Below, one piece after another: positions 1 through 8,100 of a stretch of DNA of 12,879 nt (position 1 is the first letter of the stretch; each line of letters begins with the position of its first letter). The DNA is from Lachnospiraceae bacterium. Lineage in GTDB: Bacteria > Bacillota > Clostridia > Lachnospirales > Lachnospiraceae. Made by a program: the position numbers and the translations under genes. Where the stretch lies: NCBI GenBank assembly GCA_003520105.1, contig DOVL01000231.1, forward strand, positions 1 to 12,879. Direction: 5' to 3'. The notes beneath the pieces are model-generated. The model did not search any database, was not told the DNA's origin, and was given only the letters and a program-made list of their open reading frames with translations.

Positions 1-840
1 GAGTGTGCTCTGAAATATGATATACCTGTATTTCAGCCTGAAAAGCTTAGAGAGGCTGAGAACGTTGAAATACTTAAGAATATGAATCCGGATATGATCG
101 TTGTTGCGGCTTACGGCCAGATACTTCCGGAAAGCATACTGAATATACCGAAGTACGGCTGTATCAATATTCACGCATCGCTTCTTCCGAAATACAGAGG
201 CGCTGCTCCTATTGAATGGTGCGTATTAAACGGAGAGAAAGAAACCGGTGTCACAACCATGTTTATGGCCAAAGGGCTTGATACCGGAGATATGATAGAA
301 AAGGCTGTTACTCCTATCGGTGAAGCTGAGACGGCTGAAGAGCTTCGTGCAAGACTTACGGTGATTGGTGCTGAACTTATCATTAGTACTATGGATAAGG
401 TGATCAGCGGAAATTATGAGAGAACACCTCAGAATGATGCGGAGAGCTGCTATGCTTCGATGCTAACGAAGGAAATGGGTGATATCAACTGGAATGATCC
501 GGCTGATAAGATTGCCAGACAGATCCGTGGACTTCAGCCTTGGCCGTGCGCAGTTACAAGCTTTCAGGGAAAGAAGCTGAAGATATATAAGGCTGAGGTT
601 GTTTCGGATGAAGCTGCCGGAGCGGGCAGTGTTCAGAATGCCGGTAACAATAATGGTGGCGAGATCAGTGAGTCCAATCCGGGAGAGATAATCGGCAGAA
701 CTAAGAAATACTTTACCGTAAAATGTGGTAAGGATGCTCTAAAGATACTTTCCGTTCAGCCTGAAGGCAAGAAGCAGATGGATACGGCAGCATTTCTTAA
801 CGGAAATAAACTTGAATGTGGAATGAAGCTCGGAGAGTAG
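1..840 (+). CDS. fmt: Methionyl-tRNA formyltransferase, 5'-truncated by window edge
   Basis: Transfers a formyl group from 10-formyl-tetrahydrofolate to Met-tRNA(fMet) for translation initiation in the cytoplasm. The frame is open from base 1, so the ATG at 82 is internal. Alignment from memory with E. coli Fmt (start of the visible part matching the KGLPVFQP region) suggests roughly 55 residues are missing. The catalytic loop INIHASLLPKYRGAAPI is present, with the expected Asn (codon 166) and His (codon 172). The catalytic Asp lies in GLDTGDMI (codon 280). The C-terminal tRNA-binding domain is recognisable from PGEII through LSVQPEGKKQM. Between the two domains, about nt 607-687 encode an Ala/Gly/Asn/Ser-rich stretch longer than in E. 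coli, probably a flexible linker. In Firmicutes fmt usually follows priA and def and precedes rsmB, as here. Confidence 0.97.
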   Translation, partial: ECALKYDIPVFQPEKLREAENVEILKNMNPDMIVVAAYGQILPESILNIPKYGCINIHASLLPKYRGAAPIEWCVLNGEKETGVTTMFMAKGLDTGDMIEKAVTPIGEAETAEELRARLTVIGAELIISTMDKVISGNYERTPQNDAESCYASMLTKEMGDINWNDPADKIARQIRGLQPWPCAVTSFQGKKLKIYKAEVVSDEAAGAGSVQNAGNNNGGEISESNPGEIIGRTKKYFTVKCGKDALKILSVQPEGKKQMDTAAFLNGNKLECGMKLGE

Positions 841-877
841 CCGAGATTGAACAAAAGGTCGGATATTTGTACTAAAA

Positions 878-897
878 TTTGCTTTATGATTAGCAAA
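878..897. other. Small inverted repeat in the fmt-rsmB gap
   Basis: TTTGCT (878-883) and AGCAAA (892-897) form a perfect 6-bp dyad around an 8-base AT-rich loop, ending 14 bases before the rsmB start. The 71-base gap (841-911) also holds TTGAAC at 847-852, followed by TACTAA at 870-875 (17-base spacer) or TAAAAT at 873-878. That is at best a weak promoter. There is no U-tract, so this is not a terminator. It may be chance in AT-rich DNA. Confidence 0.25.
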
Positions 898-911
898 AAT
901 ATAGTGTTGAT

Positions 912-2345
912 ATGAAACAGATTGAAAAAACAAGGGATATTGTTCTGGATATCCTGCTTGATATTGAACAAAACAAAACTTTCCTCAGCGATGCGCTGGA
1001 TAAAGCACTTCGGAAGATACAGTTTTCGGATAAGAAGGACAGGAGCTTTATCACCAGAGAGGCTGAGGGTGTATGTGAATATATGCTTTCGCTGGATGAG
1101 ATTATCGGAGTCTTTTCGAAGACTCCGGTTAAGAAACTGCGCCCTGTGATAAGAAATATACTGCGCCTCGGCATATACGAAATGCTCTTTATGGATTCGG
1201 TTCCTGCGAGAGCAACGATCAGTGAGTGCGTAAATATGACCAAGGCTCACAACATGATGAAGCTTTCGGGCTTTGTTAATGCCATCCTCAGGAATGTCGA
1301 CAGAAAGCTGGCGGAGAAGAATTATTACGATATCGTTTCCGCTGCTGATAGTGGGAATGCTGAAAGTAATATAGGTACCGGAATATCAGAAGCAGATGCA
1401 GATGACGTTACGAAGTATGGTATCGATGTGGTAAAGGTGAGACTTGAAAATATATCTGTGATATTTGGACTGGATACTATTGCAAAGAAATACTCTGCAC
1501 CTGAATGGCTGGCAGAGTTTCTTATAAAAACGTATGGTGAAGAGAAGGCGGAGAAGATCCTTCTGGCATCATTTACAAAAAAGAAACTTACAATAAGATA
1601 TAACAGAACCCTTGTGACAAAGGGTGATCTGGTGGAGAAGCTGACTGAAAAGGGAATATCTGTGACGGAAGGAAAATACAGCGACAGTGCTCTGCTGATA
1701 GATAATATTGATTTCGTCAGAAGGGTTCCCGGCTATAAGGACGGCTTTTTTTCAGTTCAGGCAGAAAGCTCAATGCGAGCTGTCGAAGCTGCAGGCATAG
1801 AAGAAGGCATGAAGGTGCTTGATCTCTGTGCTGCTCCGGGTGGAAAGAGCACCTATGCGGCAGAGCTTCTGGGAGGTACCGGAGAGGTCCGTTCCAGAGA
1901 TGTCTCGGATGAAAAAACAGACAAAATAGAAGAAAATATAACCAGATTAAAGCTTGAAAACGTAACTGTGGAAAAGGCTGATGCAACGGTTTATGATGAA
2001 AAACTTGAGGGGCAGTTCGATATAGTTATAGCGGATGTTCCATGCTCGGGCCTCGGAGTTATCGGAAGAAAATCCGACATCAAATACAGACTCGTTCCGG
2101 AGGATCTTGATTCTCTGAAGGAATTATCGTTCAGCATACTCCTCAACGCAGTCCGTTATGTAAAAAAAGGAGGAAAGCTCCTTTTCTCAACCTGTACTAT
2201 CAATCCATCCGAAAACGAAGAAACAACCCGACGCCTCCTCAAGGCCGCTAAGCAGAGTAACCTTGAGCTTATCGACGAAAAATTATTCGTACAGGGTATT
2301 GATGATACAGATGGATTCTATTACGCTGTTTTAAAATGTAACTAA
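912..2345 (+). CDS. rsmB: 16S rRNA (cytosine-967-C5) methyltransferase
   Basis: 477 residues. RsmB methylates C967 of 16S rRNA with S-adenosylmethionine. The N-terminal NusB-like helical domain (about 1-135) includes the family stretches DRSFITREAEG, KLRPVIRNILRLGIYEMLFMD and LSGFVNAILR. The Rossmann methyltransferase domain has the SAM-binding motif VLDLCAAPGGKS (302-313), ADVPCSGLGVIGRKSDIKYR starting at 374 with the conserved Cys378, and STCTINPSENEE with the predicted catalytic Cys428. Residues about 137-190 form an interdomain linker that looks longer than usual and starts with a Ser/Ala/Gly/Asp-rich stretch. The ATG at 912 is the first possible start after an in-frame TAG at 891 and leaves the conserved N-terminus intact, but no convincing Shine-Dalgarno precedes it. 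It lies 71 bp after fmt. Confidence 0.95.
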   Translation: MKQIEKTRDIVLDILLDIEQNKTFLSDALDKALRKIQFSDKKDRSFITREAEGVCEYMLSLDEIIGVFSKTPVKKLRPVIRNILRLGIYEMLFMDSVPARATISECVNMTKAHNMMKLSGFVNAILRNVDRKLAEKNYYDIVSAADSGNAESNIGTGISEADADDVTKYGIDVVKVRLENISVIFGLDTIAKKYSAPEWLAEFLIKTYGEEKAEKILLASFTKKKLTIRYNRTLVTKGDLVEKLTEKGISVTEGKYSDSALLIDNIDFVRRVPGYKDGFFSVQAESSMRAVEAAGIEEGMKVLDLCAAPGGKSTYAAELLGGTGEVRSRDVSDEKTDKIEENITRLKLENVTVEKADATVYDEKLEGQFDIVIADVPCSGLGVIGRKSDIKYRLVPEDLDSLKELSFSILLNAVRYVKKGGKLLFSTCTINPSENEETTRRLLKAAKQSNLELIDEKLFVQGIDDTDGFYYAVLKCN

Positions 2346-2373
2346 GGTTATTCATTAGTATTATTTCATTATA

Positions 2374-2414
2374 TTGACCGGTGGAATAATGTATCTGGTA
2401 TTATTACAGGTCAG
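2374..2414 (+). promoter_or_regulatory. Candidate promoter overlapping a nested inverted repeat upstream of rlmN
   Basis: TTGACC (2374-2379) resembles a -35 box. TATTAT (2399-2404) resembles a -10 box, but the 19-base spacer is longer than optimal. The same bases form a nested dyad: TGACC (2375-2379) pairs with GGTCA (2409-2413), and AATAAT (2385-2390) pairs with ATTATT (2400-2405). Transcription from here would start around 2411 and leave a short leader with the AGGAG ribosome binding site of rlmN. The dyad could be an operator, an RNA hairpin or chance. Confidence 0.35.
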
Positions 2415-2428
2415 CGTCAGGAGTAAAA

Positions 2429-3439
2429 ATGGACATTGTATCAATGACTCAAACTGAACTAACTGAATACATAAAAGCACAAGGTTACCCTGTGTTCCGT
2501 GCGAAGCAGCTCTACGACTGGTTCCACAAGAAGCTCGTTCTTAATCCTGATGAGATGCTGAATCTCCCAAAGAATATGAGAGATGAGCTTGCGGCAAATA
2601 TCCTGCCTGTTACGGAAGAACTTCGTCAGGTTTCCAAGAAGGACGGAACCATCAAGTTTCTGATGAAGATGCATGACGGCCAGAAGATTGAGACTGTATT
2701 TATGAGATATAAGCATGGAAATTCTGTCTGTATATCTTCTCAGGCAGGCTGCAGGATGGGCTGTCGTTTCTGTGCGTCCACGATCGGAGGACTAGTCAGA
2801 AACCTCGAACCTTCGGAGATGCTTGCGCAGGTTTATCATGCTGTAAGAACTACCGGCGAGAGGGTTTCCAACATAGTGGTCATGGGGACCGGCGAACCGC
2901 TTGATAATTATGACAATCTGATCAGATTCATTGATCTGATAACTGATGAAAACGGATACAATATCAGTGAGAGAAATATAACTGTTTCAAGCTGCGGTAT
3001 AGTTCCGAAAATAAGGCAGCTTGCTGATGAAGAGAGGAACTTTACCTTTGCGCTTTCTCTTCATGCTACGACCGATGAAGAGAGAAAAGCGCTTATGCCT
3101 ATCGCTGAAAGGTACAGTATAAGTGAGACGCTTGATGCCTGCAGATACTATTTTGAAAAAACAGGCAGGAGGCTGACATTTGAATACAGCCTTGTTAAAG
3201 GAGTGAACGACAGCGAAGACCATGCAAGAAGGCTTGCGGCTCTGATAAGGGGCTTAAATGCCCATGTAAATCTCATTCCGATCAACCCTGTAGAAGAACG
3301 GGAATACAAGGCCAGCGATGCCTCGAGCGTTGACAAATTTAAAAATGCACTTGAAAAATATCGAATTAATGTTACTATTAGGAGAGGTATGGGCAGCGAT
3401 ATTGATGCTGCCTGCGGTCAGTTAAGAAGAAAGTATTAA
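2429..3439 (+). CDS. rlmN: Dual-specificity 23S rRNA A2503 / tRNA A37 C2-methyltransferase (radical SAM)
   Basis: 336 residues, normal for RlmN. It makes 2-methyladenosine at A2503 of 23S rRNA and, in E. coli, at A37 of some tRNAs, using radical SAM chemistry and a methyl-cysteine intermediate. The [4Fe-4S] cluster motif CX3CX2C is at Cys108, Cys112 and Cys115, within SQAGCRMGCRFCAST. The two additional mechanistic cysteines are present: Cys101, matching E. coli Cys118, and Cys329 in DAACGQLRRKY, matching E. coli Cys355. The SAM-binding GTGEPLDNYDN segment and the N-terminal helical domain with FRAKQLYDWFHKK are intact. The ATG is preceded by AGGAG with good spacing. It starts 83 bp after rsmB and ends 9 bp before prpC, whose ribosome binding site overlaps the rlmN stop. 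Confidence 0.98.
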   Translation: MDIVSMTQTELTEYIKAQGYPVFRAKQLYDWFHKKLVLNPDEMLNLPKNMRDELAANILPVTEELRQVSKKDGTIKFLMKMHDGQKIETVFMRYKHGNSVCISSQAGCRMGCRFCASTIGGLVRNLEPSEMLAQVYHAVRTTGERVSNIVVMGTGEPLDNYDNLIRFIDLITDENGYNISERNITVSSCGIVPKIRQLADEERNFTFALSLHATTDEERKALMPIAERYSISETLDACRYYFEKTGRRLTFEYSLVKGVNDSEDHARRLAALIRGLNAHVNLIPINPVEEREYKASDASSVDKFKNALEKYRINVTIRRGMGSDIDAACGQLRRKY

Positions 3440-3448
3440 GGAGTATTT

Positions 3449-4168
3449 ATGACATCATTTGGAAAAACTGATACCGGTCTGAAGAGGAGCAGTAATCAGG
3501 ATAGCATATATCTGTCTGATTCTCCGGTAGGACCTTTACCTAATCTTTATATTGTAGCCGACGGTATGGGAGGACATGCGGCCGGAGACTTTGCCTCACA
3601 GTATGCAATTCGTCTTGTTGTTGATTTTATAAAGAAATCGACTGTTAAAAATCCGATATCTCTACTGAAGAGAGCATTTATCTATGCAAGCAATGAGGTA
3701 TATAAGGAAGCGGAAAAAGATAAAGTGAAAAATGGTATGGGGACGACCATGGTCGCGGCGGTTGTGATCGGGTCAGAACTGTATGTTGGAAATATAGGTG
3801 ACAGCAGACTGTATGTCATTGATGATGATATAAAGCAGATAACGATGGATCATTCCCTCGTGGAAGAACTTATCAGAAACGGACAGCTTGATCGGAATAA
3901 GGGGAGAAATCATCCTGAGAAAAATATCATCACAAGAGCTATGGGTTCCAGGGACGAAGCGATGCCTGACTTCTTTCAGATCACTCTGAAGAAGAATAGC
4001 CGTATACTGCTGTGCTCTGACGGTTTATCAAATATGGTCGAGGACGATGAGATCCGAGATATCGTTTCGGAAGACGGTGATCTTGAAAGAGTTGTTGACT
4101 ATCTGATAAGCAGAGCAAATTACTATGGTGGAAATGATAACATTTCGGTTGTTGTCGTTTCTGTATAG
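3449..4168 (+). CDS. prpC: PP2C-family serine/threonine protein phosphatase
   Basis: 239 residues, the usual size for bacterial PrpC/Stp. It removes phosphate from Ser/Thr residues phosphorylated by the PASTA kinase encoded next door. PP2C metal-binding motifs are in order: SSNQD with Asp18, VADGMGGHAAG with Asp38 and Gly39, GDSRLYV, CSDGLSNMVEDDEI with Asp191, and GGNDNISVVVV with Asp230. There is no signal peptide or membrane segment, so it is cytosolic. The start is supported by AAGGAG just upstream, overlapping the rlmN stop. The gap to prkC is 14 bp, so the pair is almost certainly cotranscribed. The same prpC-prkC order is found in B. subtilis and many Firmicutes (stp and prkC/stk elsewhere). 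Confidence 0.97.
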   Translation: MTSFGKTDTGLKRSSNQDSIYLSDSPVGPLPNLYIVADGMGGHAAGDFASQYAIRLVVDFIKKSTVKNPISLLKRAFIYASNEVYKEAEKDKVKNGMGTTMVAAVVIGSELYVGNIGDSRLYVIDDDIKQITMDHSLVEELIRNGQLDRNKGRNHPEKNIITRAMGSRDEAMPDFFQITLKKNSRILLCSDGLSNMVEDDEIRDIVSEDGDLERVVDYLISRANYYGGNDNISVVVVSV

Positions 4169-4182
4169 CGAGAGGTGTAAAA

Positions 4183-6546
4183 ATGCTAAATCCAGGATTA
4201 ATACTTGATGATAGATATGAGATTGTAGAGGTTGTCGGAACAGGCGGAATGTCCACTGTCTATAAGGCAAAGGATCTGAGACTTCAGAGAGCGGTAGCTC
4301 TTAAGGTTCTTAAGTCAGAGTTCAGCAATGATATGAACTTTGTTTCAAAATTCAGAGTTGAGGCTCAGGCTTCGGCAGCTCTTTCTCATCCGAATATTGT
4401 AAATGTTTATGATGTATGCGAGGACGATGGAAAGTATTTCATCGTTATGGAGCTTGTTGAAGGTATAACCTTAAAGGATTATATCAGGCAGAGAGGCAGA
4501 CTTGATATGAATACTGCTATCGATTTTTCTATTCAGATAGCATCAGGTCTTGCTGCCGCACATGAAAATCATGTTATCCACAGAGATATCAAGCCTCAGA
4601 ATATAATCGTAGGAAGTAACGGAAGCCTTAAGGTTACTGACTTTGGTATAGCCAAGGCTGCAACTTCAAATACCATGTCGACGACCAATATGGGCAGCGT
4701 TCATTATATCTCTCCTGAGCAGGCAAGAGGCGGCTACAGCGATGAGAGAAGTGATATTTATTCACTTGGTATCACGATGTATGAGATGGTTACGGGACGT
4801 GTTCCTTTTGAGGGAGATACAAACGTATCCATAGCACTGATGCATATTCAGAATGATATCATTCCTCCGACAAGGCTTTATCCTGATATTTATTCAAGCC
4901 TTGAAAAGGTTATTATGAAGGCTGTTCAGAAGAAGCCTGAGAGAAGATATCTTACTGCAAATGCACTTATTGCAGATCTTAACAGAGTTAAAAATAATCC
5001 AAATATTGATATAATCGTTGCACCTTCGGTTGTAAATAATTCTCCGACCAGAGAGTTTACCGAAAACGATATTCAGGCAATCAAGAGGGAAAGCAGTATC
5101 AAGAGTATTGATACAAATATGCAGTACCAGAATCCTGCTCAGGGTCAGTATCAGGGCGGACATCCTGCTCAGACATCCGTACCTCAGGTCAATAGATCAA
5201 AGCTTGATCAGCTTATGCAGGAGGAAGATGATTCATATTATGATGTTCCTGAAACTCCTGTAAGAAAGAAGGGCGGCATCAAGAAGGTCGATGATGACTA
5301 CGATGAATACGAGGAGGATCCGGTTTATAAGGAGCCTGAACGTGATGACGATGATGACGATGACGGAGTTGATCCGAAGCTCGAGAAGGTTGTCATGATC
5401 GCAGGAATCGCTGCAGCGGTTATTATTGCAGTAATCCTTTTCATTCTCATCGGAAATGTTCTCGGATGGTTCAAATTTGGCAAGGGTAGTGACAAGAAGA
5501 CCACTACACAGCAGCCTACAACAGTAACAACAACAGAAGAAAATACTAATACTACAGAAAATACAGACGATTCATCTACTACAGAGGACACAACGGAAGC
5601 TACAACGGCTTCTACAGAGGCAACAAAGAAGAAGATGATCTATGTTGTCGGACTTAGCGAATCTGCAGCTAAGAGTCAGCTTGAGAAGGCAGGCTTTACA
5701 AATGTCAGAGTTGATAAGGTTAATGATGATGAAGTTCCTGAGAACTATGTAATCAAGCAGAACATTTCGGAAGCTGAAGAGATCGAACTCAATAAGGAGA
5801 TCGTTATCACAGTCAGCCTTGGTGCAGCTGAGATATCTGTTCCTGATGTTGCAGGACATTCGGTTGAAGATGCTGATCAGATCCTTGCTGATGCAGGATT
5901 TAAGACAACACACAGCTACGAACTTAGTGAGACTATCGCTAAGAATAATGTTATCAGAACGGATCCTGAAGCCGGCTCAGGTGCGGCATCAGGAAGCACT
6001 ATCAAGATAATCGTAAGTAACGGACCTAAGGAGGTTCAGGTGCCTGATCTCAGAAACCTTACTGAGGAGGCTGCAGTCAGCAATCTTGAGTCACTCAAGC
6101 TTGCAGCAGGAGAGGTTAAGAGAGAGCCTAGCGATACTGTTCCTGAAGGAAGAGTAATCAGCCAGGTTGTCGATTCGGGAGCAAGCGTTCCTGAAGGAAC
6201 TCCTATAGGATTTACAGTAAGTACTGGCAGGGAGGTTAAAACCTTCTCGGCAACAATAAGCGGACAGATCACACCTTATGATGGTGGTGTCGTAAGCAAT
6301 TATATTCAGGAGTCAGGCGGTTCGATCCATATCGTGATCGTATTTGACGACGGAAAAGAAAAGCATACGATAGCTGATCAGGATCTGAATGCTGCGGCAT
6401 TCCCATTCAATGTTAACCAGACCTATGGCGGTCTTGAAGATAATAAGGGTACAGTTCTTATCATCATCAACGATACCGCAGGAAATGAGATAACAAGTAT
6501 GTTTGATACGGGAAGTGTCAAGAACGTAACATATACTACCGAATAA
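4183..6546 (+). CDS. prkC: Membrane-anchored PASTA serine/threonine kinase
   Basis: 787 residues, longer than B. subtilis PrkC (about 648). PASTA kinases sense peptidoglycan fragments or lipid II and phosphorylate division, cell-wall and translation proteins. The cytosolic kinase domain (about 8-275) has the glycine loop GTGGMSTVYKAKD, Lys41 in VALKVL, Glu60, HRDIKPQN with Asp135, DFG at 153-155, and a Ser/Thr-rich activation loop before SPEQ. A Gln-rich then very acidic juxtamembrane segment follows (about 300-400), including seven Asp in a row at 388-394. A single transmembrane helix spans about 403-430. Outside is a Thr/Glu-rich linker (about 437-484), then three PASTA repeats at about 485-548, 550-616 and 617-682. 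A C-terminal beta-rich domain (683-787) is probably the Ig-like domain known in other PrkC proteins. AGAGGTG precedes the ATG. Phosphatase prpC is 14 bp upstream and rsgA 13 bp downstream. Confidence 0.98.
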   Translation: MLNPGLILDDRYEIVEVVGTGGMSTVYKAKDLRLQRAVALKVLKSEFSNDMNFVSKFRVEAQASAALSHPNIVNVYDVCEDDGKYFIVMELVEGITLKDYIRQRGRLDMNTAIDFSIQIASGLAAAHENHVIHRDIKPQNIIVGSNGSLKVTDFGIAKAATSNTMSTTNMGSVHYISPEQARGGYSDERSDIYSLGITMYEMVTGRVPFEGDTNVSIALMHIQNDIIPPTRLYPDIYSSLEKVIMKAVQKKPERRYLTANALIADLNRVKNNPNIDIIVAPSVVNNSPTREFTENDIQAIKRESSIKSIDTNMQYQNPAQGQYQGGHPAQTSVPQVNRSKLDQLMQEEDDSYYDVPETPVRKKGGIKKVDDDYDEYEEDPVYKEPERDDDDDDDGVDPKLEKVVMIAGIAAAVIIAVILFILIGNVLGWFKFGKGSDKKTTTQQPTTVTTTEENTNTTENTDDSSTTEDTTEATTASTEATKKKMIYVVGLSESAAKSQLEKAGFTNVRVDKVNDDEVPENYVIKQNISEAEEIELNKEIVITVSLGAAEISVPDVAGHSVEDADQILADAGFKTTHSYELSETIAKNNVIRTDPEAGSGAASGSTIKIIVSNGPKEVQVPDLRNLTEEAAVSNLESLKLAAGEVKREPSDTVPEGRVISQVVDSGASVPEGTPIGFTVSTGREVKTFSATISGQITPYDGGVVSNYIQESGGSIHIVIVFDDGKEKHTIADQDLNAAAFPFNVNQTYGGLEDNKGTVLIIINDTAGNEITSMFDTGSVKNVTYTTE

Positions 6547-6559
6547 AAGGGAGAGTCTC

Positions 6560-7438
6560 TTGAAAGGTAAGATACTTAAAGGCATCGGCGGCTTCTATTA
6601 TGTGGCCGCCGATGATAATAAAATATATGAATGTAAAGCAAAGGGTATCTTCCGTAACAAGAAGATAAAGCCGCTCGTGGGAGATGACTGCGAGATAAGT
6701 ATCCTCGATGCTGAAAAATGTATCGGGAATATCGACATAATTTGCGACAGAAAGAATGAACTTATCCGCCCGGCGGCTGCAAATGCTGACCAGGCGGTTA
6801 TAATTTTTGCGTTGTCTAAGCCTCGTCCAAGCATCAATCTGCTTGACCGGTTTCTTATTCTCATGGAATATCAGCATGTTGAAACGATCATATGCTTCAA
6901 TAAGGAGGATATTGCCGGAGATGGTGAGGCAGAGGAGCTTGCCGATATATATGGCTCGGCAGGATATGAGGTTCTCGTAACCTCTGTAAAGGAGAAGAGG
7001 GGACTTGATGAATTGATCGGAAGGCTGAAGGGGAAAACTTCGATACTTGCCGGTCCGTCCGGAGTGGGCAAATCATCGATGATCAATGCGCTTATACCTG
7101 CAGCCATGGCTGAAACAGGCTCTCTCAGTGAGAAGATTGCCAGGGGCAAGAATACAACAAGGCATTCCGAACTGATGAAGCTGGATGATGATACCTTCAT
7201 CATGGATACGCCGGGCTTTTCTTCGCTTATGCTGCCTGATATAGAGGCGAATGAACTTAAACTGTATTATCCTGAGATGTTGGCCCATGAAGGAAAGTGC
7301 CGCTTTGATGGATGTAACCATATAAATGAGCCTGACTGCGTGGTTAAAACGGCTGTGCAGGAAGGAACGATCAGAGAAAAAAGATATGAGAATTATAAGA
7401 TTCTCTATGAAGAGCTTGCCGGAAGGAGGAAATGGTAA
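6560..7438 (+). CDS. rsgA: Ribosome small-subunit biogenesis GTPase RsgA (TTG start)
   Basis: 292 residues. RsgA (B. subtilis CpgA/YloQ) is a circularly permuted GTPase that checks late 30S maturation. The N-terminal OB-fold starts KGKILKGIGGFYYV. The G motifs are in permuted order: NKED (114-117, G4), then GPSGVGKSS (165-173, the P-loop), then DTPGF (216-220, G3). The C-terminal zinc site is intact, with Cys247, Cys252, His254 and Cys260 in CRFDGCNHINEPDC. The initiator is TTG at 6560, preceded by AAAAGGGAGAG. It is preferred because the conserved OB-fold begins immediately after it and I see no in-frame ATG nearby. CpgA is a reported PrkC substrate in B. subtilis, so its position 13 bp after the kinase gene is suggestive. 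The stop codon shares its last base with the rpe start. Confidence 0.97.
   Translation: MKGKILKGIGGFYYVAADDNKIYECKAKGIFRNKKIKPLVGDDCEISILDAEKCIGNIDIICDRKNELIRPAAANADQAVIIFALSKPRPSINLLDRFLILMEYQHVETIICFNKEDIAGDGEAEELADIYGSAGYEVLVTSVKEKRGLDELIGRLKGKTSILAGPSGVGKSSMINALIPAAMAETGSLSEKIARGKNTTRHSELMKLDDDTFIMDTPGFSSLMLPDIEANELKLYYPEMLAHEGKCRFDGCNHINEPDCVVKTAVQEGTIREKRYENYKILYEELAGRRKW
7424..7429 (+). promoter_or_regulatory. Ribosome binding site that decides the rpe start
   Basis: AGGAGG lies inside the last codons of rsgA. It is 8 bases from the ATG at 7438 but only 2 bases from the in-frame ATG at 7432, so 7438 is the likely rpe start. The A of that ATG is the last base of the rsgA TAA stop, which favours translational coupling. 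Confidence 0.8.
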
Positions 7439-8100
7439 TGAATTATCTGTCACCATCCATGCTTTCAATTGATTTCGGAAATATAGAAGAAAACATTAAA
7501 AGAGTTGTATCTGCAGGAACAGATTATATTCATGTGGATGTAATGGATGGAATGTTTGTTCCGAATATTTCTTTTGGACCTCCTGTTATCGATTATGTGA
7601 AGAAGGCGGCAGGAGATACTCCTCTTGATGTTCATCTCATGATCGAAAAGCCGGAGAGATATGTTGATGTATTTAAGAAATCGGGCGCAGATATGCTGAC
7701 TATTCATTATGAAAGTACTGATGATGTCGCTGCGGTTGTTAAACAGATAAAAGAAGCCGGAATGGAAGTGGGCGTTGCCTTAAAGCCGGCAACACCTGTT
7801 GAAGTTCTTGCTGATGTGATCGATGAGCTGGATATGGTGCTTATCATGAGCGTCGAGCCGGGTTTTGGCGGACAGAGCTTCATGGATATAGCTTATGAAA
7901 AGCTGGCTGAGACTAAGAAGCTTGTAGAAGAGAGAAAGCTGAACTGCAAGATAGAAGTCGATGGCGGAATAACTCTCGGTAATCTAAAGAAGGTGCTGGA
8001 CGCAGGCGCAAATGTAATTGTTGCCGGATCGGCCATATTTAAGAATGATATCGAGAAGAACATTGCTGATTTTAAAGAAATAATGGACGCTGATGAGTAA
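7438..8100 (+). CDS. rpe: Ribulose-phosphate 3-epimerase
   Basis: 220 residues from the chosen start. It interconverts D-ribulose 5-phosphate and D-xylulose 5-phosphate in the pentose phosphate pathway and is a TIM-barrel metalloenzyme. The N-terminus LSPSMLSIDFGN is typical. Metal and catalytic residues are visible: His32 and Asp34 in IHVDVMDGMFVPN, His66 in DVHLMIEKPERY, and Asp175 in VDGGI. The phosphate-binding segments MSVEPGFGGQSF and AGSAIF are intact. The start at 7438 is chosen over 7432 because of Shine-Dalgarno spacing. It overlaps rsgA by one base and thiN by 8 bases. The rsgA-rpe-thiN order is conserved in Firmicutes although the three activities belong to different pathways. Confidence 0.97.
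   Translation: MNYLSPSMLSIDFGNIEENIKRVVSAGTDYIHVDVMDGMFVPNISFGPPVIDYVKKAAGDTPLDVHLMIEKPERYVDVFKKSGADMLTIHYESTDDVAAVVKQIKEAGMEVGVALKPATPVEVLADVIDELDMVLIMSVEPGFGGQSFMDIAYEKLAETKKLVEERKLNCKIEVDGGITLGNLKKVLDAGANVIVAGSAIFKNDIEKNIADFKEIMDADE

Noticed and set aside
756..1250. Minus-strand open frame of 164 codons across the fmt-rsmB junction
   Set aside because: It is antisense to two well-supported genes, resembles no family I know, and has no visible promoter or ribosome binding site. Other long minus-strand frames (for example 9139-9522 and 7073-7468) were rejected for the same reasons.
7432..7437. Earlier rpe start at 7432
   Set aside because: AGGAGG ends only 2 bases before it. The ATG at 7438 has 8-base spacing and gives the typical N-terminus.
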